Counted from the first letter of the stretch, positions 33,491-42,728 are shown. The stretch: 64,000 nt of DNA from Companilactobacillus huachuanensis (GCF_005404815.1 NZ_BJDF01000013.1:27990-91989); one strand, 5' to 3'. The notes: generated by a model not told the origin, from the sequence alone. Numbers and translations are program-made.

Positions 33491-33574
33491 TTAAATGTTT
33501 TTCAACTTTGCCGACTAGTTGTGGTTAATATCAAGAAGGTGCTAATTATAACTATGACTTAAATAGTGTATGAA

Positions 33575-33618
33575 AATAGAAGTGTAATCCCTTTTTGGGG
33601 GTTACACTTCTATTTTTT
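33575..33618. terminator. Terminator of the synthase operon
   Basis: A hairpin AATAGAAGTGTAA with GGGTTACACTTCTATT and a following T6. Confidence 0.9.
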
Positions 33619-33683
33619 GAGCTTTATGTTTAAAAGTAGTAACAATTTTCTTTTAACCATATTTGATATCTTGGAAATAGTTA

Positions 33684-33713
33684 TTGACAAATTAGAACAT
33701 ATGTTCGTATAAT
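33684..33713 (+). promoter_or_regulatory. SOS promoter with LexA box before the polymerase gene
   Basis: GAACATATGTTC (33695-33706) is a perfect match to the Gram-positive LexA/DinR box GAAC-N4-GTTC. It sits exactly between TTGACA (33684-33689) and TATAAT (33708-33713), which have an 18-base spacer. Confidence 0.85.
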
Positions 33714-33744
33714 GGATTTGTAAACAAGTTGGAGGTATGAAGCG

Positions 33745-35046
33745 ATGGATTACAGCAAAGAACCACATGGTGTTTTCTTTTTGATTGATAATAAATCGTT
33801 TTATGCCAGTGTTGAGGCAACGATGCGGGGTCTCAATCCTTTGAAAGAATTATTGGTCGTGATGAGTGAAGCTGATAATACTAATGGTGGCTTGGTACTG
33901 GCAACTTCACCGATGGCCAAGAAAATCTTTCATCTTCAAGCTAATGTTTCCCGCCAACGTAATCTACCACAAGATCCCCGATTAATTGTTGTACCACCCC
34001 GGATGAATCTTTATATCAAACGTAATTTACAAATCAATAATATTTTTCGTGAATTTGCAGCTGAATGTGATGTCTGGCCATATTCAATCGACGAATCCAT
34101 TATTGATATGACGAAATCATGGCATCTCTTCGGCAATAGTCCGAGAGAAGTTGCTCGCTTGATTCAAAAGACAATTCGTAAACGTTTAGGCTTATATACC
34201 ACGGTCGGAATCGGAGACAATCCTGTCCAAGCCAAAATTGCCCTAGATATTTATGCTAAACATGATCCAGAATTGATGGGTGAGATTCATTACGAAACCG
34301 TTCCTGAAAAAATTTGGACTATCGATAATATGACTGACGTCTGGAGTATTGCTAGTCGAACGGAGAAACGGCTCAATCGTTTGGGCATCCATTCTATGAA
34401 AGAATTGGCGTTATCAAACCCTTTTTATTTGAAACAAGAACTAGGTTTAATTGGAGAACAGATATTTGCAATTGCTTGGGGTATTGACCGAACAAAGCTG
34501 TCCGATAATATTGCCCCGAAGAACCACAGCATTGGTAATTCACAAGTCTTACCAAGAGACTACTTCCAAAAATCGGAAATCGAAACAGTCATTAAAGAGA
34601 TGGGACAACAAGTTGCTTCACGTCTGCGCCATCATCATAAGCAAACGGGCTGTTTGTATCTAAGCGTGACATACGCCTATGCAGCCAGAGTTGAAGGTGA
34701 ACGTGGAGGCTTCAGCGTTGCCAACAATTTGAATCATACTGATAATGATCGAGATATAGATGAAGTTTTAGTTGCTCTGTTTGAGAATTATTGGCAAGGA
34801 CAACCGGTTCGCAACTTGGCAGTATATACCTCTAAATTGGTCACCAAAGAAGCACAACAATTGAATTTCTTCACACCAGTAAAGCAACAGTGCCAAGCTG
34901 AAGATAAACTGGCTATCGTCGATGAGATACGAGCAAAATATGGCTTTGAGTCAATAGTTTATGCCAATAGTCTCTTAAAAGGGGGTACTGCAATCCATCG
35001 GGCTACCTTAGTGGGTGGTCACAATGGTGGAAATGCTTATGAATAA
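33745..35046 (+). CDS. Y-family DNA polymerase (UmuC/UvrX-like)
   Basis: A 433-residue translesion polymerase. Catalytic carboxylates are in FFLIDNKSFYASVEA (about residue 9) and WPYSIDESIIDMT (about 112). The helix-hairpin-helix region (about 200-225) and the little-finger domain follow. The UmuC/UvrX subgroup lacks a beta-clamp tail that I can name here. GGAGGTATGAAGCG precedes the ATG. The LexA-boxed promoter shows SOS induction. Two small genes overlap downstream. Confidence 0.93.
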   Translation: MDYSKEPHGVFFLIDNKSFYASVEATMRGLNPLKELLVVMSEADNTNGGLVLATSPMAKKIFHLQANVSRQRNLPQDPRLIVVPPRMNLYIKRNLQINNIFREFAAECDVWPYSIDESIIDMTKSWHLFGNSPREVARLIQKTIRKRLGLYTTVGIGDNPVQAKIALDIYAKHDPELMGEIHYETVPEKIWTIDNMTDVWSIASRTEKRLNRLGIHSMKELALSNPFYLKQELGLIGEQIFAIAWGIDRTKLSDNIAPKNHSIGNSQVLPRDYFQKSEIETVIKEMGQQVASRLRHHHKQTGCLYLSVTYAYAARVEGERGGFSVANNLNHTDNDRDIDEVLVALFENYWQGQPVRNLAVYTSKLVTKEAQQLNFFTPVKQQCQAEDKLAIVDEIRAKYGFESIVYANSLLKGGTAIHRATLVGGHNGGNAYE

Positions 35047-35359
35047 AGATTTGAGAATTATTCTTGAGCGTATCAGTCAGAGCTTTACAAGACGTAGAGA
35101 TACACAATACTATTTGCAAGTGGTCAACGATTGCTATGATTGTACGTATAATTTCTTCATCAACATTCGACCACGTGGCGAAAGACTTCATTCGATACCT
35201 TTACACACAGTTGAAGACTATCGGTTGTCATATTTGGAAAAAATTATTGATAGAATTATGGAAAAATATCAGCTTTCAATCACGTATGATGGATTTGTGG
35301 GCCAAAAATGGCCTGTGAAACAAGAATTAATACAGAAAAGACGGCATAAAGATGAATAG
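35039..35359 (+). CDS. Small conserved-type protein in the SOS polymerase operon
   Basis: A 106-residue basic protein without a named domain that I recognise. It overlaps the polymerase stop by eight bases and the YolD-like gene by eight bases, so it is translationally coupled. GGTGG lies eight bases before ATG 35039; earlier ATGs at 35015 and 35033 are possible. The sequence is rich in Arg, Tyr and Ile (for example FFINIRPRGERLHSIPL near residue 42). Confidence 0.65.
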   Translation: MNKDLRIILERISQSFTRRRDTQYYLQVVNDCYDCTYNFFINIRPRGERLHSIPLHTVEDYRLSYLEKIIDRIMEKYQLSITYDGFVGQKWPVKQELIQKRRHKDE

Positions 35360-35729
35360 TAAGTATGAATACGATTCTGAAACTGTCCAATCGTTTTTTG
35401 ATAATTATTATCACGATCGCGGCAAAATGAAGTGGCAAGGTTTTTATCTATCAGACCACACAGCGGCTTTGAATCGGCAAATGAAACAAATACAGCATCA
35501 TAATCAATTACGACAAGAACAATCAGATGCAGAGATAACTAAGTTTTTGATGCAATCATTTACATACAATCAAATAATTAAAGTACAACTTAATATTTGC
35601 GATACCAATAATCAAATTGAGGCAGATCTAACTGGTGAAGTTAGTGGTTATAATGACGATTTGTTCTATTTGGATAATGGTAAAACATTCCATCTAGGGG
35701 ATGTTCGCAATGTTGAGATTGTGGCTTAG
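35352..35729 (+). CDS. YolD-like protein
   Basis: A 125-residue protein with the YolD-like hallmark DRGKMKWQGFYLSDH (residues about 22-36), known from proteins paired with UvrX-type polymerases in Bacillus phages and lactobacilli. The C-terminal half (IIKVQLNICDTN...DVRNVEIV) is beta-rich and Sm-like in appearance. It probably modulates the polymerase. It is the last gene of the SOS operon. Confidence 0.8.
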   Translation: MNSKYEYDSETVQSFFDNYYHDRGKMKWQGFYLSDHTAALNRQMKQIQHHNQLRQEQSDAEITKFLMQSFTYNQIIKVQLNICDTNNQIEADLTGEVSGYNDDLFYLDNGKTFHLGDVRNVEIVA

Positions 35730-35752
35730 GGTAGGGAAACCTACCTTTTTTT
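35730..35752 (+). terminator. Terminator of the SOS operon
   Basis: GGTAGG-GAAA-CCTACC followed by T7, beginning immediately after the yolD stop. Confidence 0.9.
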
Positions 35753-35756
35753 GTGC

Positions 35757-35785
35757 ACAAAAAAACTGCTAAAAATTAGCAGTTT
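35757..35785 (-). terminator. Terminator of the arsR gene
   Basis: AAACTGCTAA / TTAGCAGTTT; on the minus strand it is followed by T7. It overlaps the arsR stop codon. Confidence 0.85.
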
Positions 35786-36143
35786 AAAAGTCGTTTTCAT
35801 CTTCAATTATATGTTCTTGTGTTTGCTTAAAAATGGTGATGATGTGTTGGTCACTTAGGCGATAATGGATGTTACGTCCTCGTCTTGCGTTAGAAACAAG
35901 ATTGAGTTGTTTGAGAATACTCAGTTGATGTGAAATTGAAGACTGACTCATATCAAGGGTATCCGCAATTTCACCAACGCTTAAAGGTGTTTTTGCTAAG
36001 GCAAGTATTATTTTTACACGAGTCATATCGCCGAAGGCTTTAAAGATGTTGACCATGGCGTCGAGGTCCTCATCATTGGGAAGATTCTGTTTTAAATTAT
36101 GCAAAGCTTCTTGATGTTCTGCTTCAAAATTTTGTTCTGGCAT
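35784..36143 (-). CDS. ArsR/SmtB-family metal-sensing repressor (CzrA-type site)
   Basis: A 119-residue winged-helix repressor. The recognition helix is in SVGEIADTLDMSQSSISHQLSILKQ (about 54-78). The last helix reads DQHIITIFKQTQEHIIED, which gives D-x-H-x10-H-x2-E, the alpha-5 zinc/cobalt site of CzrA/SmtB. No alpha-3 cysteine pair (CadC) is seen. It is divergent from the metal ATPase with a dyad between. It is expected to release DNA when zinc, cobalt or cadmium rises. Confidence 0.9.
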   Translation of the reverse strand: MPEQNFEAEHQEALHNLKQNLPNDEDLDAMVNIFKAFGDMTRVKIILALAKTPLSVGEIADTLDMSQSSISHQLSILKQLNLVSNARRGRNIHYRLSDQHIITIFKQTQEHIIEDENDF

Positions 36144-36211
36144 AAATTGTCCTCTTGTTAAATTCAGTTAGATTAGGTTGAAATTCATTACGACCTATTA
36201 TATTATAATTA

Positions 36212-36237
36212 ATATATGAATGATTGCTCATATATTC
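36212..36237. promoter_or_regulatory. Operator dyad between arsR and the metal ATPase
   Basis: AATATATGA (36212-36220) and TCATATATT (36229-36237) are perfect inverted arms with an 8-base spacer, between the divergent genes. This fits an ArsR/SmtB-type operator. Confidence 0.65.
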
Positions 36238-36274
36238 AGATGAGCATGTAAACCCTTTCAAGGAGGATAATTCG

Positions 36275-38194
36275 ATGAAATTATACGATGTCCAAACTGA
36301 TTACAAATTAAAAAAGAATCGTAAACGTATTAAAAACGAATTAAGTAAAGGAACTAAGTTAACAATTATTCGTTTGTTAATTTCTTTCATTCTACTACTA
36401 GTTGGCTCAAGTAGGCTGCTGCCTGCACCAATTAATGCTGGATTTTTTATTCTGGCTTACTTGGTCATTGGTGCTAGAATCGTTTTTACGGCGGTTAAAA
36501 ATATTTTTCATGGTGAAATTTTCGACGAGAATTTTTTAATGAGTATTGCAACGATTGGGGCAATTATTCTGGGTGAGTACCCTGAGGCTATTGCTGTGAT
36601 GTTGTTTTACGAATTGGGAAATGTTTTTGAGGATGTGGCCGTTAATCGTTCTAAAAAATCTATTTCAGCGTTACTAGAAGTTAAACCTGATTTTGCAACT
36701 TTAAAACTCGCCGATAAAATTCGAGTGGTTAACCCGAGTGACGTTCAAATCGGACAAGTTATTTTGGTTAAACCAGGTGAAAAGATTCCACTTGATGGAA
36801 CGGTCGTTTTAGGTCAATCATCAGTTGATACATCGGCTCTAACCGGTGAATCAATGCCTCAAAATATAAAAGTTGGTGACCAAGCACTTAGTGGTTCAAT
36901 TAATCAAAACGGAACGCTTCAAATCAAAGTAAGCAAAGTTTATAGTGACTCGACAGTCGCAAAAATTTTAGATCTAGTTCAAAATGCCAGCAGCAAGAAG
37001 ACTGACACTGAGAAGTTTATTACCAAGTTTGCTAAAATTTATACACCGATCGTAGTCGGATTAGCGGTGGCTTTGGCAAGCTTACCACCATTAGTCATGC
37101 ATGGTGCGTGGGATGTCTGGGTTTATCGCTCATTGATTTTCTTAGTGATTTCGTGTCCATGTGCATTGGTCATTTCAGTGCCATTGAGTTTCTTCGGTGG
37201 AATAGGAGCAGCTTCAAAGCAGGGTATATTGGTCAAGGGCAGCAATTATCTGGAAGCTCTGAACAATGTTGATACGGTAGCTTTTGACAAAACTGGTACT
37301 TTAACCAAAGGAAAATTCTCAGTTATCAAAGTTTCACCTGTATCTGATGTTACTAAGGATAAATTATTGCAAATGGCTGCCAGTGTAGAAAAGAATTCGA
37401 CCCATCCAATTGCGGCATCAATTTTGAATGCTTACACAGGTAAGATTTTACCAATTGAATTATCTAGTGAACAAGCCGGACATGGGTTGAGTGCTGAAAT
37501 TAACAATCAGACGATTGTTGTGGGTAATGCTAAAGCTATGCAAGCTAACAATATTGAATTTGTTGAAGCTCAAGCCGTGGGAACCATTGTTTACGTTGCT
37601 GTTGGCGGAAAATTCTGGGGTGACATTGTGATTGCTGATGAGCCCAAGAAAGATGCTGCTGAGGCCATTAGATTATTGAATAACCGTGGTATCCATAAGA
37701 CGGTTATGCTGACTGGTGATAATGAAAAGGTAGGTACGGACATTGCAAATAAATTGGGAATGAGTGGCGTATATACGAATTTATTGCCAGAAAATAAAGT
37801 TGCAATCGTCAATGACCTCTTGAAGACATCTCATAGTAATAATAAGAATGTAGCCTTCGTAGGTGACGGTATCAACGATACACCTGTTTTAGCCACTGCT
37901 GATGTGGGATTTGCGATGGGTGGATTAGGATCAGATGCCGCGGTCGAAGCAGCTGATATAGTTATCATGGGGGACGAACCGTCCAAAGTGGCGCGTGCAA
38001 TGAAGATTGCTAAGAAAACTCGTCAAATTGTTACTCAAAATATTTCCTTTGCTTTAACGATTAAGATTCTTTTCTTATTGCTAGGAGCCTTAGGGATGGT
38101 CAATATGTGGCAAGCAGTATTCGCTGACGTTGGCGTTACGATTATTGCAGTGTTAAATGCAATTAGATTACAATTTATAAATTTTGATGAATAA
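36275..38194 (+). CDS. Heavy-metal P1B-type ATPase (Zn/Cd/Co efflux type)
   Basis: A 639-residue pump with all P-type landmarks: TGES (about 190, actuator), SCPCALVISVP (the CPC membrane metal site, about 300), DKTGTLTKG (about 346, phosphorylated Asp), HP (about 385), MLTGDN (about 475) and GDGINDTPVLA (about 530). The N-terminus lacks the usual CxxC metal-binding domain and is only basic. ATG 36275 follows AGGAGG; the frame upstream to 36224 overlaps the operator. Together with the CzrA-type sensor it forms a metal-export unit. Confidence 0.93.
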   Translation: MKLYDVQTDYKLKKNRKRIKNELSKGTKLTIIRLLISFILLLVGSSRLLPAPINAGFFILAYLVIGARIVFTAVKNIFHGEIFDENFLMSIATIGAIILGEYPEAIAVMLFYELGNVFEDVAVNRSKKSISALLEVKPDFATLKLADKIRVVNPSDVQIGQVILVKPGEKIPLDGTVVLGQSSVDTSALTGESMPQNIKVGDQALSGSINQNGTLQIKVSKVYSDSTVAKILDLVQNASSKKTDTEKFITKFAKIYTPIVVGLAVALASLPPLVMHGAWDVWVYRSLIFLVISCPCALVISVPLSFFGGIGAASKQGILVKGSNYLEALNNVDTVAFDKTGTLTKGKFSVIKVSPVSDVTKDKLLQMAASVEKNSTHPIAASILNAYTGKILPIELSSEQAGHGLSAEINNQTIVVGNAKAMQANNIEFVEAQAVGTIVYVAVGGKFWGDIVIADEPKKDAAEAIRLLNNRGIHKTVMLTGDNEKVGTDIANKLGMSGVYTNLLPENKVAIVNDLLKTSHSNNKNVAFVGDGINDTPVLATADVGFAMGGLGSDAAVEAADIVIMGDEPSKVARAMKIAKKTRQIVTQNISFALTIKILFLLLGALGMVNMWQAVFADVGVTIIAVLNAIRLQFINFDE

Positions 38195-38207
38195 TAATAA
38201 GAAAGGT

Positions 38208-38390
38208 GGCCGTCTCCAGGGCGGAGAATATTCACCTGCTATGCGGACCGATTCGAGCCTGGGGAGCGGTCTCGAATCTCGAGTTGAAGCCTTACAAGAA
38301 TCGGTAAGGCTCCAACTCGCCCGATGGTGTAAGAGCTAAAGCTCTTACACCACACCCACAGCGGGTAAATATTCTCCGCCCTTCCGACTA
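38208..38390 (+). repeat. Structured repeat copy 8, type B
   Basis: It starts GGCCGTCTCCAG and ends CTTCCGACTA. P1 is GGGCGGAGAATATT against AATATTCTCCGCCC. P4 is a perfect 12-bp stem TGGTGTAAGAGC-TAAA-GCTCTTACACCA. P3 is GAGTTGAAGCCTTAC against GTAAGGCTCCAACTC. It begins 13 bases after the ATPase stop and is the cleanest copy for seeing the fold. Confidence 0.92.
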
Positions 38391-38499
38391 GTTTTGTCGG
38401 TCAAAATAATTTCTTATGAATTCGATTTTTAAATTATAGGTTAAGTACAGCAAAAATGAGTTGTATCGAGCTTAAGATAATTTAAGCTTGGTTATGCGA

Positions 38500-38550
38500 A
38501 AAAGAGACTGTCTCTCACTTGATTATTACAAGTAGGGGACAGTCTCTTTT
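38500..38550. terminator. Terminator between repeat copies 8 and 9
   Basis: AAAAGAGACTGTCTC with GGGGACAGTCTCTTTT and inner ACTTG/CAAGT pairing. Apart from this and the two repeats, 38195-38926 shows nothing else. Confidence 0.85.
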
Positions 38551-38709
38551 GATGGGTTTTTAAATTGAATACTTCTATAACCAAATTTGAGGAATGAGAA
38601 AATTTTGTATCACATATTCTCTTTTGTTTAATTGATTTTCTATATAAATGGAAAATTGTTATTAAATATATTTGAAGCGAACACTATAATCTGATTAATA
38701 AAGAATCAT

Positions 38710-38895
38710 TAGTCGGAAGAGCTGGGAAATATTTGTGGGCAGTGGAAGTGGTGTAAGAGCTTCAGCTCTTACACCACCGGGCGTGTTTGGAGACTTACCG
38801 GTTTGTGGTAAGGCTTCAAACCGAGGCTCGAGACCGCCTCTCAGTCTCGGGCCGTTCCGCACAGCCAGTGAATATTTCTCAGCTCTGGAGACGGC
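38710..38895 (-). repeat. Structured repeat copy 9, type B, inverted
   Basis: TAGTCGG to GGAGACGGC. P1 is GAGCTGGGAAATATT against AATATTTCTCAGCTC, with one G-T pair. P4 is GGTGTAAGAGC-TTCA-GCTCTTACACC. It ends 32 bases before the permease stop. A fragment of the same sequence is found in the serS leader. Confidence 0.9.
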
Positions 38896-38926
38896 ATATT
38901 TAACCGATACAGCATGTTAAAAATAA

Positions 38927-40264
38927 TTATTTTCCAGGCAAAATATTGATTGTATATAGCAAGATAATAAATATAAAGAAGAGAATATACATAATTGGAG
39001 TAATTTCTTTTCTACGACCGGCTGCCCACATTGTTAGAGGGTAGAAGAGGATTCCGAATGCGAAGCCATAAGAAATATTGTAAGTCAGTGGCATACCGAC
39101 GATTGTTAAAAAGGCAGGCATGGCAATTTCAAATTTACTCCAGTCAATCTGTTTCATTGCTTGGGCCATCAGGATTCCAACAATGATTAAGACTGGTGCA
39201 GTAACGTTAGAAGTAACGACTGTCAAAAGTGGTGAAAAGAACATTGCTAGAGCAAACATTACGCTGACTACCAATGAAGTTAAACCAGTTCGACCTCCGA
39301 TTGCAATTCCGGCGGATGATTCCACGTAGGCTGATGTAGGGGTTGTTCCCATAACAGCACCACCGACCATGGAGATTGAGTCTGCCATTAACGCACGACC
39401 GATACGAGGCATTTTGTTATCTTTCATAAAACCAGCTTGTTCGGCTAGTCCAATCAAAGTCCCCGCGGTATCGAAGAATGCGACCAGTAAGAAGACTAAG
39501 ACAACTGCCCAAAGTTGTGGGTTGGCTAGATCAGGTAAATGGGCGATTCCGACTCCAAACGTTGGTTTCATGCTAGGAATCGTGGAAATAATTTGTTTTG
39601 GCAAAGGAATTAATTTTGTTACAAGACCCAAGATAGTTGTTAATACCATTCCAATGAAAATTGACCCAGGAACTTTTTTAGCCATCAATAGTCCGGTAAC
39701 TACTAATCCAAAAATAGTTAGCCAGGTTGTTGGTACAGTTAAAGATCCCATTTCGACTAAAGTTGACTTGCTTCCGACGACGAGACCGCCACCTTGTAGA
39801 CCAACGAAAGCAATGAACAGTCCGATACCTGATGCCATGGCGAGTTTTAAATCGTGAGGAATCGAGTCGATAACTATTTCACGTAATTTTAAAACAGAGA
39901 TCAACAGGAATAAGATACTAGAAGCGAAGACTCCAGCCATAGCAGTTTGCCAAGGGATTCCCATAGCCAAAACGACTGAATAGGTGAAAAACGCATTGTC
40001 ACCAAGTCCGGGAGCAATTGCAATTGGATAGTTGGCTAGAAATGCCATTAATACTGATCCTAAAATTGCTGAAAGGGCAGTTGCCGTAAAAACAGCCCCC
40101 TTGTCCATACCAGCAGCCCCTAATACCTGCGGGTTGACAAAGAGAATGTAGGCCATAGAGACGAATGTTGTTAGTCCCGCTAAGATTTCACGTCGAACGG
40201 TTGTGTTGGCCTCTTTGAGATGAAATACTTTTTCAATAAAACTTAGATTTGCATCAGATTGCAC
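38927..40264 (-). CDS. NCS2-family purine permease (AzgA/PbuG type)
   Basis: A 445-residue membrane protein with about 12-14 helices. Family motifs are LTTFVSMAYILFVNPQVLG near residue 29, AIAPGLGDNAFFTY near 80 and TPTSAYVESSAGIAIGGRTGL near 305. The PGLGDNAFF variant of the PGMGLNAFF motif points to the adenine/guanine/hypoxanthine group. The start is GTG 40264 with AGGGGG upstream. No purine riboswitch is recognisable in the leader. Confidence 0.9.
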   Translation of the reverse strand: MQSDANLSFIEKVFHLKEANTTVRREILAGLTTFVSMAYILFVNPQVLGAAGMDKGAVFTATALSAILGSVLMAFLANYPIAIAPGLGDNAFFTYSVVLAMGIPWQTAMAGVFASSILFLLISVLKLREIVIDSIPHDLKLAMASGIGLFIAFVGLQGGGLVVGSKSTLVEMGSLTVPTTWLTIFGLVVTGLLMAKKVPGSIFIGMVLTTILGLVTKLIPLPKQIISTIPSMKPTFGVGIAHLPDLANPQLWAVVLVFLLVAFFDTAGTLIGLAEQAGFMKDNKMPRIGRALMADSISMVGGAVMGTTPTSAYVESSAGIAIGGRTGLTSLVVSVMFALAMFFSPLLTVVTSNVTAPVLIIVGILMAQAMKQIDWSKFEIAMPAFLTIVGMPLTYNISYGFAFGILFYPLTMWAAGRRKEITPIMYILFFIFIILLYTINILPGK

Positions 40265-40499
40265 GATAATAACCCCCTAATTTATCTAAAGACTGTCTAC
40301 TTTTGGATAGTATAGTTGTTAATAATTATGCGTATAACTCAGTTAATTGTTCAGCCTTTGATTGATTGCTTCATAAGTATCACAAATCTTATAGAAAAAC
40401 ACAAGTAAAACACGAATGATAATATGAAATGTATATATATTCATTCACCAATTACTAAAGAAATCAAAAATAACAGATTGAAAACTAATAAAACTCGAA

Positions 40500-40543
40500 T
40501 AAAAGAGGCTCTTCACGGTATTTGACTGTGAAGGGCCTCTTTT
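40500..40543 (-). terminator. Terminator of the NAD(P)-binding protein gene
   Basis: AAAGAGGCTCTTCAC / GTGAAGGGCCTCTTT with a T-rich tail on the minus strand. From 40265 to 40500 I see only AT-rich promoter-like DNA of the permease gene. Confidence 0.85.
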
Positions 40544-40564
40544 CAAGGTTCAATTAATTCAAAT

Positions 40565-41206
40565 TTATCTAAAAACATCTTCTGCTGCGATGTCACCACT
40601 GGCAAAGGTATATTCTTTTCCAATTGTCGTTGGATTTTGAATGATCAATGCTATAGCGCGGGCAACATCCACTCGAGGGATACTCCCGACTTCGTTATTT
40701 CCAAGCAATTTAACTTTGCCTGTACCATCTTCATCAGTCAATCCACCTGGATGAATGATAGTGTAGTCGAGGTTAGTGCCACGCAAATGATCGTCCGCAT
40801 AATGTTTGGCAATCATGTATGGTTTAATACCTGAAGCATCCCATTTACTACGGTTATCGCTGAAAATTGAGCTGACCATAATATAACGTTTGATGCCGAC
40901 TGCTTCAGCAACCATCATTGTTTTAATAGCACCATCGAGATCAATTTGCAGGGTCAAATCCGAACCAGCGCCACCTGCACCAGCTGAAAAGACAATGACA
41001 TCTGCTCCTGAAGCTTCAATTGAATCCTTGATACTGTCGAGGGATGCTGTTAAATCAATAAATTGAGTTTCAATGTTGTTATCGTTGTAGGCCTTGATTT
41101 GTTCTTGACTGCGCAATCCAGCAACAAAATCGATGTTTCTTGATTGTAACTCTCCGATTAGTAGGTGACCTACTTTACCGTGGGCACCAATAATAAGAAC
41201 TTTCAT
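40565..41206 (-). CDS. NAD(P)-binding atypical short-chain reductase (NmrA/SDR-a5-like)
   Basis: A 213-residue Rossmann protein. It begins MKVLIIGAHGKVGHLL, the GxxGxxG dinucleotide site. ADVIVFSAGAGG (about residue 72) follows, then YIMVSSIFS and the late LDYTIIHPGGL. Such proteins are putative NAD(P)H-dependent reductases or redox sensors. I chose ATG 41206, ten bases after GGAGG, not the GTG two codons upstream. It is transcribed alone. Confidence 0.85.
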   Translation of the reverse strand: MKVLIIGAHGKVGHLLIGELQSRNIDFVAGLRSQEQIKAYNDNNIETQFIDLTASLDSIKDSIEASGADVIVFSAGAGGAGSDLTLQIDLDGAIKTMMVAEAVGIKRYIMVSSIFSDNRSKWDASGIKPYMIAKHYADDHLRGTNLDYTIIHPGGLTDEDGTGKVKLLGNNEVGSIPRVDVARAIALIIQNPTTIGKEYTFASGDIAAEDVFR

Positions 41207-41288
41207 AAACACAAAACCTCCTTAGTTAACCATACTGTAGCAACATTTTTTTAATAAAGCTAGTGTTTTGAATATAATAATCTTCTAC

Positions 41289-41590
41289 TTATGCCGTTTC
41301 CAGAGCTGAGAGTATTCAATTGCTGCGCGGAACGGCTCGAGCCTGAGAATCGGTCTCGACCCTCGGTTGAAGCCTCGCACAAAACGCGAGTCTTCAACAC
41401 GCCCGGTGGTGTAATTGCTGAAGCAATAACGCCACTTTCGCTGCAAATGAACACTCTCAGCTCTTCCAACTAGTTTATTTTCTTATGGTCGGAATAATGT
41501 AAAGACTTCTGATTATTTACTGAATAAATTAATTCTAGACCTGTAGCGATGATGGTTATATTAATTTTCACCTTTCAAACTTTAGCTAGT
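41289..41590 (+). repeat. Structured repeat copy 10, type A
   Basis: The core is 41289-41474 and the AT-rich right flank ends TTTCACCTTTCAAACTTTAGC. P1 is GAGCTGAGAGTATTCA with one mismatch on the 3' side (TGAACACTCTCAGCTC). P4 is GGTGTAATTGC-TGAA-GCAATAACGCC. The rest of the gap up to 41906 is AT-rich, with no gene; a faintly similar stretch near 41616-41650 is too decayed to call. Confidence 0.88.
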
Positions 41591-41906
41591 TAATTGTTAT
41601 TGATCGAGTGTAAAAATATTCAATTGCCTTTATATAATACGGACCAATTTAAATATGCAGCTTCCGGTTGCCAATGATTGTATCTATAGTTTTAATAGAT
41701 CTGTGGACTTGATTTTTAATTGGATAAATCAAGGTTTAATGAAATTGGTAGTTGTATTCTATAGATGTAAAGACGCACGGTGCTAGTCTATAATTAATTA
41801 CAAATATTCCCATCAATTGTATTTTAGAATTAATGGTGTCGCAATCAAGTTTATTAATATGTTGGTTGCAACGTCATATTTAGTTAGATAGGGGTGGATT
41901 ACATAT

Positions 41907-42668
41907 ATGAAAATTTTAGGGATACTTGGTTCACACCAAGAACATGGGATTAACGCCCAGATGCTTGATGAAGTGTTAAAAAATGTTGATTCTGGTGTTG
42001 AAACTGAAACTATTTATTTGGAAAATTATGATATTACGCCACATAAATATCATGAGAAAAATTTGGTATTAGATGAATTGACCGAGAAGATGGCTGAAAG
42101 TGATGTTTGGATCTTGGCGGCACCGACTTACTTTCGAGAATTATCTGGTGTTATGAAGAACTTTTTTGACTGTATGCGTCCTAAGCTAGTTTACTTTAAG
42201 GAAAATGGTGATACGATTCCCGGGCAATTTAAGGATAAGCATTATCTCAGCATCACTTCTTGTTACGTTTCGACTATGGAAAACTTTCTAACTGGTGTTA
42301 CAGATGAGTCCTTGAAGACGATTGACCGAGTCATGTCAGCTGCTGGTGTGATTAAAATTGGGGAAATTGTTTTGCCGAATACTTTTGGCATGAAAACTAT
42401 CCCTAACAATAAGAAGAAACTGTGTCAAAAATACGCTAAAAAGATCTCGATTCGGAAGAGAAAGGATGATTCAACTGTGAAAAGATATATTCAATTGTTC
42501 TTGATGATTGCTGTGATGGCATTGATCACGATGGGAATTCAAATTCCTCTGAAAACTTGGATTGCGGGGAGTTTTTGGTTAAACTATGGCAGCTTTACAA
42601 TAATTTTCTTTATATTATTAGCATGTATTCTACATTTCGTTACTTTTGTAAAGCACCGCCGGCGCTAA
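41907..42668 (+). CDS. Flavodoxin-like NAD(P)H-dependent reductase with C-terminal membrane helices
   Basis: A 253-residue protein. The first ~185 residues match the NADPH-dependent FMN reductase fold: MKILGILGSHQEHGINAQML at the start and VWILAAPTYFRELSGVMKNFFDC (residues about 72-94), the flavin-binding loop. The last 65 residues contain two membrane helices (about 192-210 and 223-245) and a basic tail. This anchoring is unusual for the family and suggests electron transfer at the membrane. It has a GGGGTGG ribosome site and its own terminator. Confidence 0.75.
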   Translation: MKILGILGSHQEHGINAQMLDEVLKNVDSGVETETIYLENYDITPHKYHEKNLVLDELTEKMAESDVWILAAPTYFRELSGVMKNFFDCMRPKLVYFKENGDTIPGQFKDKHYLSITSCYVSTMENFLTGVTDESLKTIDRVMSAAGVIKIGEIVLPNTFGMKTIPNNKKKLCQKYAKKISIRKRKDDSTVKRYIQLFLMIAVMALITMGIQIPLKTWIAGSFWLNYGSFTIIFFILLACILHFVTFVKHRRR

Positions 42669-42693
42669 AGTAATATGATAATTATGGCAAAAT

Positions 42694-42728
42694 AAAAAAG
42701 ACAAGAATTATTTTTTCTTGTCTTTTTA
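42694..42728 (+). terminator. Terminator after the flavodoxin-like gene
   Basis: AAAAAGACAAGAA / TTCTTGTCTTTTT. Confidence 0.9.

Noticed and set aside
40265..40330. Possible purine riboswitch before the NCS2 permease
   Set aside because: The conserved loop sequences of the purine aptamer are not present and no terminator/antiterminator pair is visible.
41616..41690. Decayed extra copy of the structured repeat
   Set aside because: Only ATTCAATTGC and ACGGACC resemble the family; the stems cannot be formed.
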